From the NCBI GenBank assembly GCA_030145625.1, contig JAQYVF010000051.1, positions 1 to 34,185 on the forward strand: a DNA stretch of 34,185 nt, read 5' to 3'. The DNA comes from Desulfocapsa sp. (GTDB lineage: Bacteria; Desulfobacterota; Desulfobulbia; Desulfobulbales; Desulfocapsaceae). Positions 22,482 to 31,382 of the stretch are shown piece after piece (positions within the stretch are counted from its first letter, which is position 1; every line of letters begins with the position of its first letter). The translations under genes were made by a program, and so were the position numbers. The notes beneath the pieces were generated by a model. The model searched no databases. It saw nothing but the letters and a program-made list of their open reading frames with translations, and had not been told where the DNA came from.

Positions 22482-24293
22482 TTAGATATCGATGGTGCTG
22501 AGGTCGATTTTTAGTTCTTTGAGTTTTCTATACAGCGTTGATCTGTCCATGTTGAGTAGTCTGGCTGCCTTGGCTTTATTCCCACCTGTTTTTTTTAAGG
22601 CGGTAATGATACTACTCTGAAAGGAATGATATTGGGCGGGGGCGGTAAACGAGGCTGAAGTTTCAGTTTGTTGGATTGGTTTCTCTTGCAGGAGAGGGGC
22701 TGTGTGCTCAGGAGGTGCATGAGCATGCTGAATTTCGAGAGGAAGTTGTTCGGTTGAAATGGTAGAACCACTGCAGAGCACACATGTACGTTCGATTACA
22801 TGTTCTAGTTCTCTGATATTCCCTGGCCAGTAATATTGAGAAAGCAATGTCATGGCCTGATCTGTAATACCAGTTATAGGTTTATTCATTTTTTTGCTGA
22901 ACTGCTGGATAAACATATTCACCAGGAGTTCAACATCTCCAGTACGCTCTCGAAGGGAAGGAAGAATAATATCAATAACTCTGAGACGAAAATAAAGATC
23001 TTCACGGAAGTTTCCCTGCTCTACTTTTTCGCGTAGATTGACATTGGTTGCTGCAATTACTCGCACATCTACATGAATGGGAGTATCTCTTCCAACAGGA
23101 TAAAAGGTTTTTTCCTGAAGAAAGCGAAGGAGTCGCAGCTGCATCATTGGCGAAATATCTCCTATTTCGTCAAGAAACAAGGTCCCTCCATCAGCTTGCA
23201 AAATTCGCCCCATCCTGTCCTGATCTGCTCCGGTAAAAGAACCCTTTTTATGTCCAAAGAGTTCGCTTTCCAGAAGGTTTTCTGGGATAGCAGTACAGTC
23301 TACTTTTACCAGAGGGCGGTTTTTTCTGTGACTTTCCAAGTGCAAGGCCTCTGTTGCCAACTCTTTGCCGGTTCCACTTTCTCCAGTAATAAGAACAGCT
23401 GAATCTACCTTGCCAACATTTTCGATCATGGCATAGACGGTTTGCATAACAGTACTGGCACCAATCATTCGATGGAAAGAGCTACGTTGTTGAGAATTGT
23501 TTTGTACCTGGCATGTCATGTCACGGATCACAATGACAACACCATGGACCCCCCCCCGACCGTCTTCTAGTGGTGAGATACAGAGACTAAATACATTCTC
23601 TGTTTGAGAGGCAGTGATTAACTCAATTCTGTGTTCCTTGATTTCAATACCGGATCGTAATACTTTTTCTGTATCCTCTTTAAAAAAACAACATTTATTT
23701 TCGGAGCAGGACAGGGAAAGATTATTTCCTTCTCGAATGTCCGGATTGATTGATGCGAACATGGAACGGGCTGCCTGATTCATTTTGATGATATTCAGGT
23801 TCTCATCAATCGTCATAATACTGTCGGAAACACTTCTGAAAAGGGTGACTAAGTAGCTGCGATACTTGTCTTTCTCTTCTTTTGCCAATTGTTTTTCCTG
23901 CTGGAGCCGATATTGTTGCAGGGCAAGGCGGGTGGTTTTGAGGAGTAATTCCTTGTCAACCGGTTTCTGGATGTAGTCAAATGCGCCAAAACGCACTGCT
24001 TCAGAGGCTGTATCCACAGTAGGATAGCCGGTTATCATGATGACTGGACTGGAGAGGCCAAGTTCACGGATTCTCTTTAAAAGATCAATGCCTGAATTGC
24101 CACCCAAGACGATGTCGCTGATGATCAAATCAAAGGGCTGACTGGTGAGTTCACTGACCGCCTTTGCAAAATTTGAGGCCATTACAACCGGCCCATATCC
24201 CTCCCGTTTAAGAAAAATTTGAAAAGTGTGGCGCAGGCTTTCCTCGTCGTCAACTATGAGAATTGGAGTGTTAGCGGTTGATTCATTATTCAT
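22482..24293 (-). CDS. NtrC-family sigma-54 response regulator with PAS domain (first)
   Basis: A 603-residue transcription activator. The receiver (about 10-125) has VDDE, phospho-acceptor D60 (IISDIVL), a Thr in MITGYP and the Lys of QKPVD. A PAS-like domain follows (about 145-260) with a Cys cluster CSENKCCFF. The AAA+ domain has GESGTGKE, the sigma-54 contact loop in the variant GSFTGA, and GTLFLDEIGD. A Fis-type helix-turn-helix (GGNKAKAARLLNMDRSTL) ends the protein. It is the last gene of an operon with the kinase at 25476 and the PAS protein. It probably binds the palindromes of this region and activates P1 and P2. Ribosome site AGGGGAAAG. Confidence 0.92.
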   Translation of the reverse strand: MNNESTANTPILIVDDEESLRHTFQIFLKREGYGPVVMASNFAKAVSELTSQPFDLIISDIVLGGNSGIDLLKRIRELGLSSPVIMITGYPTVDTASEAVRFGAFDYIQKPVDKELLLKTTRLALQQYRLQQEKQLAKEEKDKYRSYLVTLFRSVSDSIMTIDENLNIIKMNQAARSMFASINPDIREGNNLSLSCSENKCCFFKEDTEKVLRSGIEIKEHRIELITASQTENVFSLCISPLEDGRGGVHGVVIVIRDMTCQVQNNSQQRSSFHRMIGASTVMQTVYAMIENVGKVDSAVLITGESGTGKELATEALHLESHRKNRPLVKVDCTAIPENLLESELFGHKKGSFTGADQDRMGRILQADGGTLFLDEIGDISPMMQLRLLRFLQEKTFYPVGRDTPIHVDVRVIAATNVNLREKVEQGNFREDLYFRLRVIDIILPSLRERTGDVELLVNMFIQQFSKKMNKPITGITDQAMTLLSQYYWPGNIRELEHVIERTCVLCSGSTISTEQLPLEIQHAHAPPEHTAPLLQEKPIQQTETSASFTAPAQYHSFQSSIITALKKTGGNKAKAARLLNMDRSTLYRKLKELKIDLSTIDI

Positions 24294-24314
24294 TCTTTCC
24301 CCTGTGCATAAAGA

Positions 24315-25436
24315 TCACGAAAAGGTAGTGAGATCGCGAAAGACCACCACTGCTCCGGTTAGTTTATTGCCCTCAATAATAGGGGTGGATGTATATTCAA
24401 CGGAAAAACTGTTTCCATCTTTTGCCCAGAAGGTGTCGTCGGACTTGAAGTGAACCTTCCCGTCTTGGTAAGCCATGTAAATCGGACAATCTTCTACTTT
24501 GTAGTGGGTTCCATTGATATGACTGTGATGGATAAGGTCATGATGTGATTTGCCGATTAATTCTTCCTGTTCCCAACCAAGCATGATACTGGCTGCCTTG
24601 TTCATGAACGTAACATTGCCGTCAATATCCAAGCCGAAAATACCTTCTCCGGCAGAGTTGACGATGAGTTCAAGTTGTTTTTTGAGTTTTTTGATTTTGC
24701 CGATATCCTTAAATACTACCACTGCACCTGTGACCTTGTCTTCATCAAGAAGAGGAGTGGATGTGTATTCTACGGAAAAGCTTTGACCAGATTTCTTCCA
24801 GAAAACATCATCGGATTCAGAATAATCCTGTCCATCTTTATAGGCCTTGAGGATCGGGCATTCATGATCAGGAAAATTAGTGCCGTCCTGATATGAATGG
24901 TGGACCATGTCATGGTGGAGACTTCCGATGAGTTCCTCTGAACTCCATCCGAGTAACTCGGTTGCCTTCCGGTTGACAAAAGTTACTTTACCCTTGATGT
25001 CAAGGCCAATAATGCCATCTCCTGCCGAGTTGAGGATGGCATGCAGCCGTTTTCTAAGTTTTACCCCTTCTGCTTTAGCCTGAATGCGTTCAGCTATTTC
25101 TCTGTTTAAAGAGCCATTGATAACTGATAGTTCAAAGGTCTTTTTTTCAACTGCATCGTCAAGACTGGACTGGACATAGTTTAAGGATTCAGTTGTTGAA
25201 TTCAGGGAGTGCTCCAGTTGCAGCAGCTTTTTTTTATAGGAATTGAATTCACTGAGAAAAAGAAAGAGAGTGAAACCATAGAGTGAAGTGAGCGTAACAA
25301 GGGACCAGGACTCATAAGGAAAATATGATACCTTGTTTGCGTTTGCATTAATTTTAAGGTCAAGAACGTATATGATTACAGCCACAGAGAAGAACGCCAA
25401 AGAAAGTAACAGAGAAAACCGGAATTTTCTGCTCAT
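24315..25436 (-). CDS. Membrane protein with two PAS domains and no output domain
   Basis: 373 residues: two membrane helices (about 7-26 and 43-62), a coiled-coil linker (about 64-130), then two PAS domains similar to each other (about 128-250 and 255-370). Both carry the unusual block HHD-x2-HHS-x2-(D/N)GT followed by a CPI motif (HECPI, VEDCPI) and end with FSVEYTSTP...GAVVVF(K/R)D. There is no kinase, cyclase or other output domain; the protein ends shortly after the second PAS. It lies between the kinase and response regulator genes (40 and 21 bp gaps), suggesting it is a sensory partner. The conserved His and Cys residues could bind a cofactor or metal; that is inference. Ribosome site AAGGAG. 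Confidence 0.86.
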   Translation of the reverse strand: MSRKFRFSLLLSLAFFSVAVIIYVLDLKINANANKVSYFPYESWSLVTLTSLYGFTLFLFLSEFNSYKKKLLQLEHSLNSTTESLNYVQSSLDDAVEKKTFELSVINGSLNREIAERIQAKAEGVKLRKRLHAILNSAGDGIIGLDIKGKVTFVNRKATELLGWSSEELIGSLHHDMVHHSYQDGTNFPDHECPILKAYKDGQDYSESDDVFWKKSGQSFSVEYTSTPLLDEDKVTGAVVVFKDIGKIKKLKKQLELIVNSAGEGIFGLDIDGNVTFMNKAASIMLGWEQEELIGKSHHDLIHHSHINGTHYKVEDCPIYMAYQDGKVHFKSDDTFWAKDGNSFSVEYTSTPIIEGNKLTGAVVVFRDLTTFS

Positions 25437-25475
25437 AAAATGCTCCTTGTAAAACTTTACCAGAGACTAGAGTCC

Positions 25476-27482
25476 TTAGTAATCTGAACTCGGTAAATCA
25501 ACAATGATTGAGGTAAATGAACCAAACTCACTTTTAATTCTGAGGTATCCTTTGTTGTCATGAATAAGGCCGTGGCTGATGCTAAGTCCAAGCCCTGTTC
25601 CTTCTCCTTTTGGTTTTGTTGAATAAAATGGATCAAAAACCCGATTAATAATATCCTGCTCAATTCCAATACCGTTGTCTGTAATGGTGAGGCGGATATA
25701 AGTTTTATCGTCTATTTCTACTTTCCTGCTGGAGATGAAGATTTTTTTTAGGGGGTGTTTTTTTTGGAAGCGTTTGTTCAGTGCATACCTGGCATTGGAG
25801 AGTATATTGAGCAGGACCTGCTGGACCTGTTGAGCATTGCAGCGAACATTAGCTAACCTTGTTTGCCAATGAAACTCAAGGAGGGTCTGATCTTTCCTGA
25901 ACTGATGGCCGACTAGTTCAAGGCAACTCTGAACAATCTTGTGAATAGAGACATTTTCAAGTTCCTCTGAATTTTGCCTGGAAAAATCGAGAAGATTATA
26001 AACAATGCCAGCAACTCGTTTTCCCTCTTTGATAATCCGCTTAAGGATATCCTGGTTATCAGGATCTCCAGGGTCGTCTAAAATTATCTGAGCGTAATTG
26101 ATGATACCATTAATAGGATTATTAATTTCATGAGCAACACCGGCAGCTAACTCACCGAGTGAGGCCAGTTGCGCGGCACGGATGGCCTCTGCCTTCATAC
26201 GTTCTTCTTCTGATAGATTTCGGGCTACGAGAAGCGTCGCTTCAATATCATTCTCGAGTTGCTGTAACGGACTGATTGTGAGCAGGTAATTTCCATGGAG
26301 GCCACTAAGTTCTGTTTCTATGATACGACTTTCTCTTGTTTTAAGTTGTTGTTCTAAAGGGCAGGTGGCTCCGCTTCTTCTACCTTCATGCAGAATTTCA
26401 CATACGTCATGGCCAATGATGTCTGATCTGTTCTTTCGGGCAGAAGTGAAAGTGGCAAGATTAGCATCGAGAATTATACCATCAATAGAAACGATTAAGG
26501 CAGGATCCTGAATTGCTGAGAATATATTTTCCCATTTAGCAATAGCCTGATTGAGATCTTGTCCAGCCTGTATTTGACCGGTAATATCCATACCAAAGAG
26601 AACAAGTCCGACTTTTCCCTGGTCAATGTTTTGCCGAAAAGAGCCATGCCAGCTGATTGTTCTGTTTTGGTTATCTTTCGTGAGGAGACAGGACTCAAAA
26701 TTTATCTGCAGTTCTGTACCTTTTAGTAAGTTAGCCAGGAGCTGCTGGTTTGCTGTCCGATGCTCTGGATCCATGAGCACATCAACCCAGTAGAGATCAA
26801 GAACCTCTTCTTCTTTGTATCCTGTAATTTCTTCAGCTTTATGGTTGAAAGAAAGAATTTGCCCGCAAGGTGAAACAGAGACAAGCAGGGCCTGCATTGT
26901 GTCGACGATTTCTCGATTGAAATCACGTTCCACTTGCATACTCTGGGCCATTGCCTGTGAATAGAGGGCCAGGGAGATATCTGCAATGACTGTTTTTAGA
27001 AAGGAGACTTCTTCTTCTGTGAAGTAGTTGATTTTTGCGGAATGGATACTGAGGACACCGAATTCTTTTTCTTTGTATGTCAATGGCCATGAAGAACAGG
27101 ATTTGAATCCTGTTTTTTGTGCAATGTCACGCAAGGCTTTGGAATCGATTTCTTGAAGGACATCTTGACAAATAACATGCTTTCCTGAGAGGAGGGCTTG
27201 AGCTGCAGGGTGCGATTCGTGCATGTCGGCTATGACCTGTTCGACCAGATACATGCATTGTTCGTTCGAGATATTTGCCAATGTCAGAGCAACCAAAGGG
27301 GAGAGCGCTGTACCATCGTTATCATCGCGTCTACCTGCCCATATCAGACAATATTCCTGATTATGCATGATGATTTGGCAGCATTTTTCAAGGAGGTGAT
27401 TTTGAGAAGAAATTCCTTTGGCATCAGATGCTACTAATTCATTGATAGCTAGCAGTATGGTATTTCTTCTGGAAAAATCCAT
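25476..27482 (-). CDS. Cytoplasmic GAF-PAS-PAS histidine kinase (first)
   Basis: About 668 residues without membrane helices. Order: GAF domain (about 10-180), PAS (about 190-305), second PAS (about 320-430), histidine phosphotransfer helix with the acceptor in GELAAGVAHEINNPINGI, then an ATPase domain with N-box NILSNARYAL, G1 TDNGIGIE and G2 GEGTGLGLS, all intact. The second PAS contains VCEILH...TCPL, a Cys/His set shared with the kinase at 31383. This NtrB-like kinase should phosphorylate the regulator two genes downstream. I chose the ATG at 27482; the frame also opens at a TTG 6 bp earlier. The ribosome site is weak. Palindrome D lies about 85 bp upstream. Confidence 0.92.
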   Translation of the reverse strand: MDFSRRNTILLAINELVASDAKGISSQNHLLEKCCQIIMHNQEYCLIWAGRRDDNDGTALSPLVALTLANISNEQCMYLVEQVIADMHESHPAAQALLSGKHVICQDVLQEIDSKALRDIAQKTGFKSCSSWPLTYKEKEFGVLSIHSAKINYFTEEEVSFLKTVIADISLALYSQAMAQSMQVERDFNREIVDTMQALLVSVSPCGQILSFNHKAEEITGYKEEEVLDLYWVDVLMDPEHRTANQQLLANLLKGTELQINFESCLLTKDNQNRTISWHGSFRQNIDQGKVGLVLFGMDITGQIQAGQDLNQAIAKWENIFSAIQDPALIVSIDGIILDANLATFTSARKNRSDIIGHDVCEILHEGRRSGATCPLEQQLKTRESRIIETELSGLHGNYLLTISPLQQLENDIEATLLVARNLSEEERMKAEAIRAAQLASLGELAAGVAHEINNPINGIINYAQIILDDPGDPDNQDILKRIIKEGKRVAGIVYNLLDFSRQNSEELENVSIHKIVQSCLELVGHQFRKDQTLLEFHWQTRLANVRCNAQQVQQVLLNILSNARYALNKRFQKKHPLKKIFISSRKVEIDDKTYIRLTITDNGIGIEQDIINRVFDPFYSTKPKGEGTGLGLSISHGLIHDNKGYLRIKSEFGSFTSIIVDLPSSDY

Positions 27483-27566
27483 AAGCAACGTAACTTGTTA
27501 AAGTTAAAAAAAAGAAACAAAATGTAACTTGACTTGGCAAGTATTTGCAACATATGTGTGTCACAA
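27483..27566. other. Left part of the control region 27483-28192
   Basis: The plus strand at 27533-27551 reads TTGGCAAGTATTTGCA, which has both sigma-54 elements but with GG and GC only 9 bases apart, so it is probably inactive. No sigma-54 match points toward the kinase gene. Confidence 0.3.
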
Positions 27567-27615
27567 AATCACATTATACCACACTTTTCCCACACAAGTG
27601 TGGTATAATGTGATT
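27567..27615. promoter_or_regulatory. Operator D: perfect 20-bp inverted repeat
   Basis: 27567-27586 (AATCACATTATACCACACTT) is exactly inverted at 27596-27615 with a 9-base gap. The inner TACCACACTT/AAGTGTGGTA is a variant of the half-site in operators A-C. It lies between the two divergent halves of the island, upstream of the kinase gene. Confidence 0.68.
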
Positions 27616-27796
27616 AAATAATGGTTAATAATCAGTGTTGCATAGCTTGTGCCTGAATTTATTTTTTACTTTGAAAAAACCATCTGAAATTATAAGAAAT
27701 TAAATTAAAATAGAGGGGATTTCTATTGATAATTATTACTGTTATGCCCTGTTAATAATATGTTTTGAAGATAGAATTGTACTGTCTTTAAAAAAA

Positions 27797-27970
27797 GTGG
27801 CTCTATATGAAACTCAGCTTAGAACTGTGTTTTCCTCGACTGGTGTTGGATTCCAACACTGCCAGAAGGTATTGTTAGAAAACCTTCGTCATTCTAGTAT
27901 AAGCAAGGCCTCAAGAGCTTTTGAGCAGAGACTGCTTAAGAGGCACATAAAAAAATACCTTGACTCCTAA
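27797..27970 (+). pseudogene. Possible remnant of a small gene, no proper start
   Basis: A frame that could begin at GTG 27797 gives 57 residues (VALYETQLRTVFSSTGV ... RAFEQRLLKRHIKKYLDS). The composition is protein-like, with amphipathic basic helices near the end. There is no ATG and no ribosome site, and no family is recognised. The palindrome GTGTTGG-ATT-CCAACAC (27843-27859) lies inside it, so it may just be regulatory DNA. Confidence 0.2.
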
Positions 27971-27994
27971 AAAAAAAAGTGTACTTTGCACAAA

Positions 27995-28031
27995 CATAAA
28001 GTGTTGCATAAATGTAGCGCAACACTTTATG
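27995..28031. promoter_or_regulatory. Operator E: perfect 13-bp inverted repeat
   Basis: CATAAAGTGTTGC (27995-28007) and GCAACACTTTATG (28019-28031) with an 11-base gap. The half-sites AAGTGTTGCA/GCAACACTT match operators A-C but point the other way relative to the centre. A further half-site, GCAACACTCT, lies at 28082. It is 160-200 bp upstream of the ferredoxin gene at 28193. Confidence 0.65.
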
Positions 28032-28118
28032 CACATAATTTTTTATATTAAATCAATGTATTGTTGTTATTGAACTTTTAGGCAACACTCTACAATGAAT
28101 GAAGCCTCATTTATAATT

Positions 28119-28137
28119 GTCGGTTTTTTGTCCGCCT
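28119..28137 (+). promoter_or_regulatory. Weak candidate sigma-54 promoter for the plus-strand redox operon
   Basis: TCGGTTTTTTGTCCGC keeps the invariant GG-N10-GC but poorly fits TGGCAC and TTGC. It is the only such spacing between operator E and the ATG at 28193. GG lies about 109 bp from the centre of operator E, nearly the same distance as P1 from operator A (about 108 bp). Confidence 0.3.
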
Positions 28138-28192
28138 GAACTACCGGCTCGTTTGAACACATTTACGTGTTTCAAGTATTAGGAGGGGAAGA

Positions 28193-28957
28193 ATGAACAT
28201 TAAGGATTTGGAAAAGGAAAAAAATGAGGGAATCGACTCATTGCCTTCATCAGAACGTCGTAATTTCCTGAAAATAGGACTGGCGGTCACTGGTGTTTTC
28301 CTTGGAGGCTCTGTGCTGTCGCTAACTTCGGTAAATACCGCCAAGGGAGGAAACAGTGATTCCGTAATTCCTGCTGAAGGACAATATCCTTACGCCAAGC
28401 ATTACGGAATGATAATAAGGCAGAATAACTGTGTTGGTTGTGAAAAATGTGTCGAGGCTTGCAGAGAGACAAATCATGTTCCTGTTGGCCATGGTGCCTG
28501 GCGAACAGCTGTTCAGGAACGTTTGACCACTGTTGATGATGTGGAAAAAAGAGAATTTAGACCAATCCTCTGTAACCATTGTAATCGTCCCCCCTGTGTT
28601 CGAGTATGTCCTACCAGAGCAACCTACAAAGATCCGGAAACCGGTATTGTTGTCATGGATTACAAAAAATGCATCGGATGTAAAACCTGCATGGCCGCAT
28701 GTCCATATAATGCCAGATATTTCAGCCATGACAAGTATGCCATTGATAAATGCAACTTTTGCTTAGATACAAGGCTGGCAATGGGTGAGAAAGAGACCGC
28801 TTGTGCGGCTGCTTGTCCTGCAAGAGTAAGAATTTTTGGTGACATAAAAGATAAAAGCACTGAAATCTACCAGTTATTGCATGAACCTGACCATAAAATC
28901 TGGGTGTTGCGTCCGGAAACCGGCGCGTTACCTAATGTTTTTTATATGAATGCGTAG
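28193..28957 (+). CDS. Tat-exported ferredoxin, NrfC/DsrO-like
   Basis: A 254-residue periplasmic Fe-S protein. The twin-arginine signal SERRNFLKIG is followed by a hydrophobic stretch to about residue 50. Cys groups for four [4Fe-4S] clusters are present: CVGCEKCVEAC, CNHCNRPPCVRVC, CIGCKTCMAAC and the CNFC...CAAAC pair. Unlike the HybA-like protein at 17769 it has no C-terminal membrane anchor and is shorter, matching NrfC or DsrO. Ribosome site AGGAGGGG. It is followed by a hexaheme cytochrome and an NrfD-type membrane protein. The trio resembles the DsrJOP arrangement of sulfate reducers, though the cytochrome is not DsrJ. Confidence 0.9.
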   Translation: MNIKDLEKEKNEGIDSLPSSERRNFLKIGLAVTGVFLGGSVLSLTSVNTAKGGNSDSVIPAEGQYPYAKHYGMIIRQNNCVGCEKCVEACRETNHVPVGHGAWRTAVQERLTTVDDVEKREFRPILCNHCNRPPCVRVCPTRATYKDPETGIVVMDYKKCIGCKTCMAACPYNARYFSHDKYAIDKCNFCLDTRLAMGEKETACAAACPARVRIFGDIKDKSTEIYQLLHEPDHKIWVLRPETGALPNVFYMNA

Positions 28958-29327
28958 GAGGTGTTGTCCATTTAGAAACGATCATTTGAATTGTTGCAAG
29001 CTCGTTTACCTTCACGATATCTTATGGTGTTTAAAATGTGTCCTTGGAATATCTACTATATGTTTCCAGACTTTCTTCTTTCGGGGCGTATTGTATTTCG
29101 TTTCCAGAGGGTACCTTGTGGTAAGTTTTTTTACATATCGTTATTCCGAACAGGAAAGTGAACTGGAAGGTTGGACTTATCTGCAAGGCATCAATAAATT
29201 CGTTTCTATCAGGAGACTAGGTAACTCACGGTCCAGGAAAATGATGCTGTCTGGGAATCCAAGTGATTGAGATTCTAAATCGCAGCCCACTTACAGTATA
29301 CCACTCAGATTCTAGGAGATCATAAAA
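28958..29327 (+). other. Gene-free stretch between ferredoxin and cytochrome genes
   Basis: 370 bases with no supported gene. A 106-codon frame overlapping the ferredoxin stop from 28950 has no ribosome site in register and an unlikely composition (Cys/Arg/Phe-rich). No sigma-54 pattern or strong hairpin was found. The gap is long for an operon of linked subunits. Confidence 0.4.
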
Positions 29328-29993
29328 ATGAATAAGAAGTTAGTTAATGCTATCGGTATCACCATACTCGCAGGAACATTTTTGCTTGTGAGCAATAGTT
29401 CTGCAACAGAAGAGTATGATGTGAAGGCATTTGGCCCTAAAAACCCAATTGTCTGGGATCGGCCTGTCAAAGTTGTCTTTGAACACAGAGTGCACACAGA
29501 TGAAATCGGTCTTGAATGCAGCGCTTGTCATGGCGAGATTTTTGCCATGCAGCGTGGTGTTGCGCTTAATTCAGGTCAATTGACCATGGCTTCCCTTGCA
29601 GAAGGAAAATTTTGTGGTGCCTGCCATGATGGGGATACTGCCTTTGCCACTGATACGAATTGCAGTGCCTGTCACATTGTTCCTGAGGATTTGATTGTCT
29701 GGACTAAACCTGTTAAGGCCGTGATATTTCACCATCAATTACACATAGATGAATATGGTCTAGATTGTGACTCTTGTCATGACAGTGCGTTTGCCATGAA
29801 AAAAGGTACAGCAGAGAAATCAGCAAACTTCACAATGAAGGCCCTTTACAAAGGACAATACTGCGGTGAGTGCCATGATGGCGAAACTGCTTTTGCCTCA
29901 AATACCCTCTGCAATACATGTCATATAGGAGTTAAAGGATATAACAGGATGATGGGTGTTACTCCTCACGCTGAGAAGAAAAGTGGTCATTAA
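29328..29993 (+). CDS. Periplasmic hexaheme cytochrome built of two c7-like triheme halves
   Basis: 221 residues with a signal peptide (hydrophobic about 7-24, cleavage near NSSA). Six CxxCH sites form two repeats: CSACH, CGACH, CSACH and CDSCH, CGECH, CNTCH. Each half begins VW-x2-PVK and has H-x4-H before the first heme, then (M)A/K-x-L-x2-G-x-(F/Y)CG-x-CHDG-(D/E)TAFA. This pattern is typical of cytochrome c7 and related c3 domains, so the protein arose by duplication of a triheme unit. It would shuttle electrons between periplasmic donors and the Tat ferredoxin/NrfD pair. Ribosome site AGGAGA. It differs from the pentaheme cytochrome at 18831, so the two complexes probably use different periplasmic partners. 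Confidence 0.92.
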   Translation: MNKKLVNAIGITILAGTFLLVSNSSATEEYDVKAFGPKNPIVWDRPVKVVFEHRVHTDEIGLECSACHGEIFAMQRGVALNSGQLTMASLAEGKFCGACHDGDTAFATDTNCSACHIVPEDLIVWTKPVKAVIFHHQLHIDEYGLDCDSCHDSAFAMKKGTAEKSANFTMKALYKGQYCGECHDGETAFASNTLCNTCHIGVKGYNRMMGVTPHAEKKSGH

Positions 29994-30096
29994 TTGACAA
30001 AGAGATTTGTAGTTCTCTCTAAAAGAATGATCTGCAGAAAATTATATCAAATGCACAGGCTAAGAGCCTGAAAAATTTATTGCGCAGGAGATTAAA

Positions 30097-31290
30097 ATGG
30101 CGAACAATTCATTGGCTAATATTTTTGCCGAGACACAGGATCCCCGTCTGGCAACTCCCGGTGTAAACCGGGCAACGATTTTCTTCCTTATTACCGTCGT
30201 TGCTGGTCTCAGTTGTGGTGTTGCTTCCTTTATCTTTGGACATGAGGCCATATATAATAATACTCGTGAAGTACCATGGGGAATGTTGATTTCCACCTAT
30301 GCATTTTGGGCTATTACCTCTACTGGTCTTTGTATGTATGCTGCTATTTCTCATCTCTTTGGTGGTACAAGGATGGCTATCGTCAGTAACAGGATGGTAT
30401 GGATGTCAATTGTATGTATCCTTGCAGCATTTGCTACCATTGGAGTGGAGATTGCAAGTCCCCACAGAATGATCATTTATAATATTATTTCTCCCAACCC
30501 CACCTCAAATATCTGGTGGATGGGTACTCTTTACGGTCTGGCTGTGGGTTGTATGATTGTTGAATTCTTTGGCATTGTTGCCGGGTTGGCTCGTATTGCA
30601 GTCATTTTGGGAACGATGGGTGCCGTTGCTGAAGTTCTTGCCAACAGTTGTCTCGGTGGCGTTTTTGCAACCCTTCCGGCACGTCCTTACTGGTATGGCG
30701 GGCAACTCCCTATTTATTTTCTGACAGCAGCTTTTCTCTCAGGAGCAGCAGCTACTATTCTATTTAATTATATGGCTTATAAAATTCGTGGGGAGAAGAT
30801 GAACGAAGCTGTCCTGCTTGGCATTAAGAGTGCCGGAAAAGCCATGACACTTGTACTTGTTCTTTATACCGTTGCCACTTTCTGGCGGCTGATTATGTAT
30901 TATGTTGGTGGTGCGGAACTTGGCCGTATTGCAGCCGGTGCATTGATTAACGGTCCTCTTTCTATTAATTTTTGGGTCTTCGAAATCGCTATAGGGCTGA
31001 TCGTGCCGCTCGTACTAGTTGTTGTTTCCCGTTTGCAAAATGTTGGGTTGATGGCCTTTGCTGGACTCTTGATTCTCGTGGGACAGTTTGTAGCGCGCTA
31101 TGATCTCGTAGCTGCAGGTTTGCTTGTTCCTTCAAGTCTGGGCTGGGACAATGTCCCTACCTATTTCGATTACGTGCCGTCGGTCTTTGAGTTTGGGGTG
31201 ATAATCGGGAGTATCAGTCTTGTTTGTTTTGGTTTCCTCATGGGGGAAAGAGTTTTTGGTAAAATATTTGATCAGAAAGAACATCATTGA
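30097..31290 (+). CDS. NrfD-family membrane subunit, DsrP/TtrC-like
   Basis: 397 residues with about ten membrane helices. The start WGMLISTYAFWAITSTGLCMYAAISHLFGG is typical of the NrfD/DsrP branch that takes electrons from or gives them to the quinone pool. It belongs to a different NrfD branch from the HybB-like gene at 16519: it has no LHQ motif and a different helix arrangement. Ribosome site AGGAG. It follows the hexaheme cytochrome after 103 bp and is closed by an intrinsic terminator, so the redox trio forms one unit separate from the downstream kinase/regulator pair. Substrate and electron direction cannot be told. Confidence 0.88.
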   Translation: MANNSLANIFAETQDPRLATPGVNRATIFFLITVVAGLSCGVASFIFGHEAIYNNTREVPWGMLISTYAFWAITSTGLCMYAAISHLFGGTRMAIVSNRMVWMSIVCILAAFATIGVEIASPHRMIIYNIISPNPTSNIWWMGTLYGLAVGCMIVEFFGIVAGLARIAVILGTMGAVAEVLANSCLGGVFATLPARPYWYGGQLPIYFLTAAFLSGAAATILFNYMAYKIRGEKMNEAVLLGIKSAGKAMTLVLVLYTVATFWRLIMYYVGGAELGRIAAGALINGPLSINFWVFEIAIGLIVPLVLVVVSRLQNVGLMAFAGLLILVGQFVARYDLVAAGLLVPSSLGWDNVPTYFDYVPSVFEFGVIIGSISLVCFGFLMGERVFGKIFDQKEHH

Positions 31291-31304
31291 GCTAATAGCT
31301 CTTT

Positions 31305-31330
31305 AAAGGTCACTCTTGGAGTGACCTTTT
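31305..31330 (+). terminator. Intrinsic terminator behind the DsrP-like gene
   Basis: GGTCACTC (31308-31315) and GAGTGACC (31319-31326) form an 8-bp stem with a 3-base loop, extended by AAA/TTT and followed by a T-run. It lies about 15 bp after the stop codon. Confidence 0.92.
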
Positions 31331-31382
31331 TCGTTAAGGTATATTTGTTGGGTGTATTAAATAACTAAATATAGGCTTTCTT

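Noticed and set aside
28950-29270. 106-codon frame between ferredoxin and cytochrome genes
   Set aside because: It overlaps the end of the ferredoxin gene, has no ribosome site in register, and gives a Cys/Phe/Arg-rich product without motifs.
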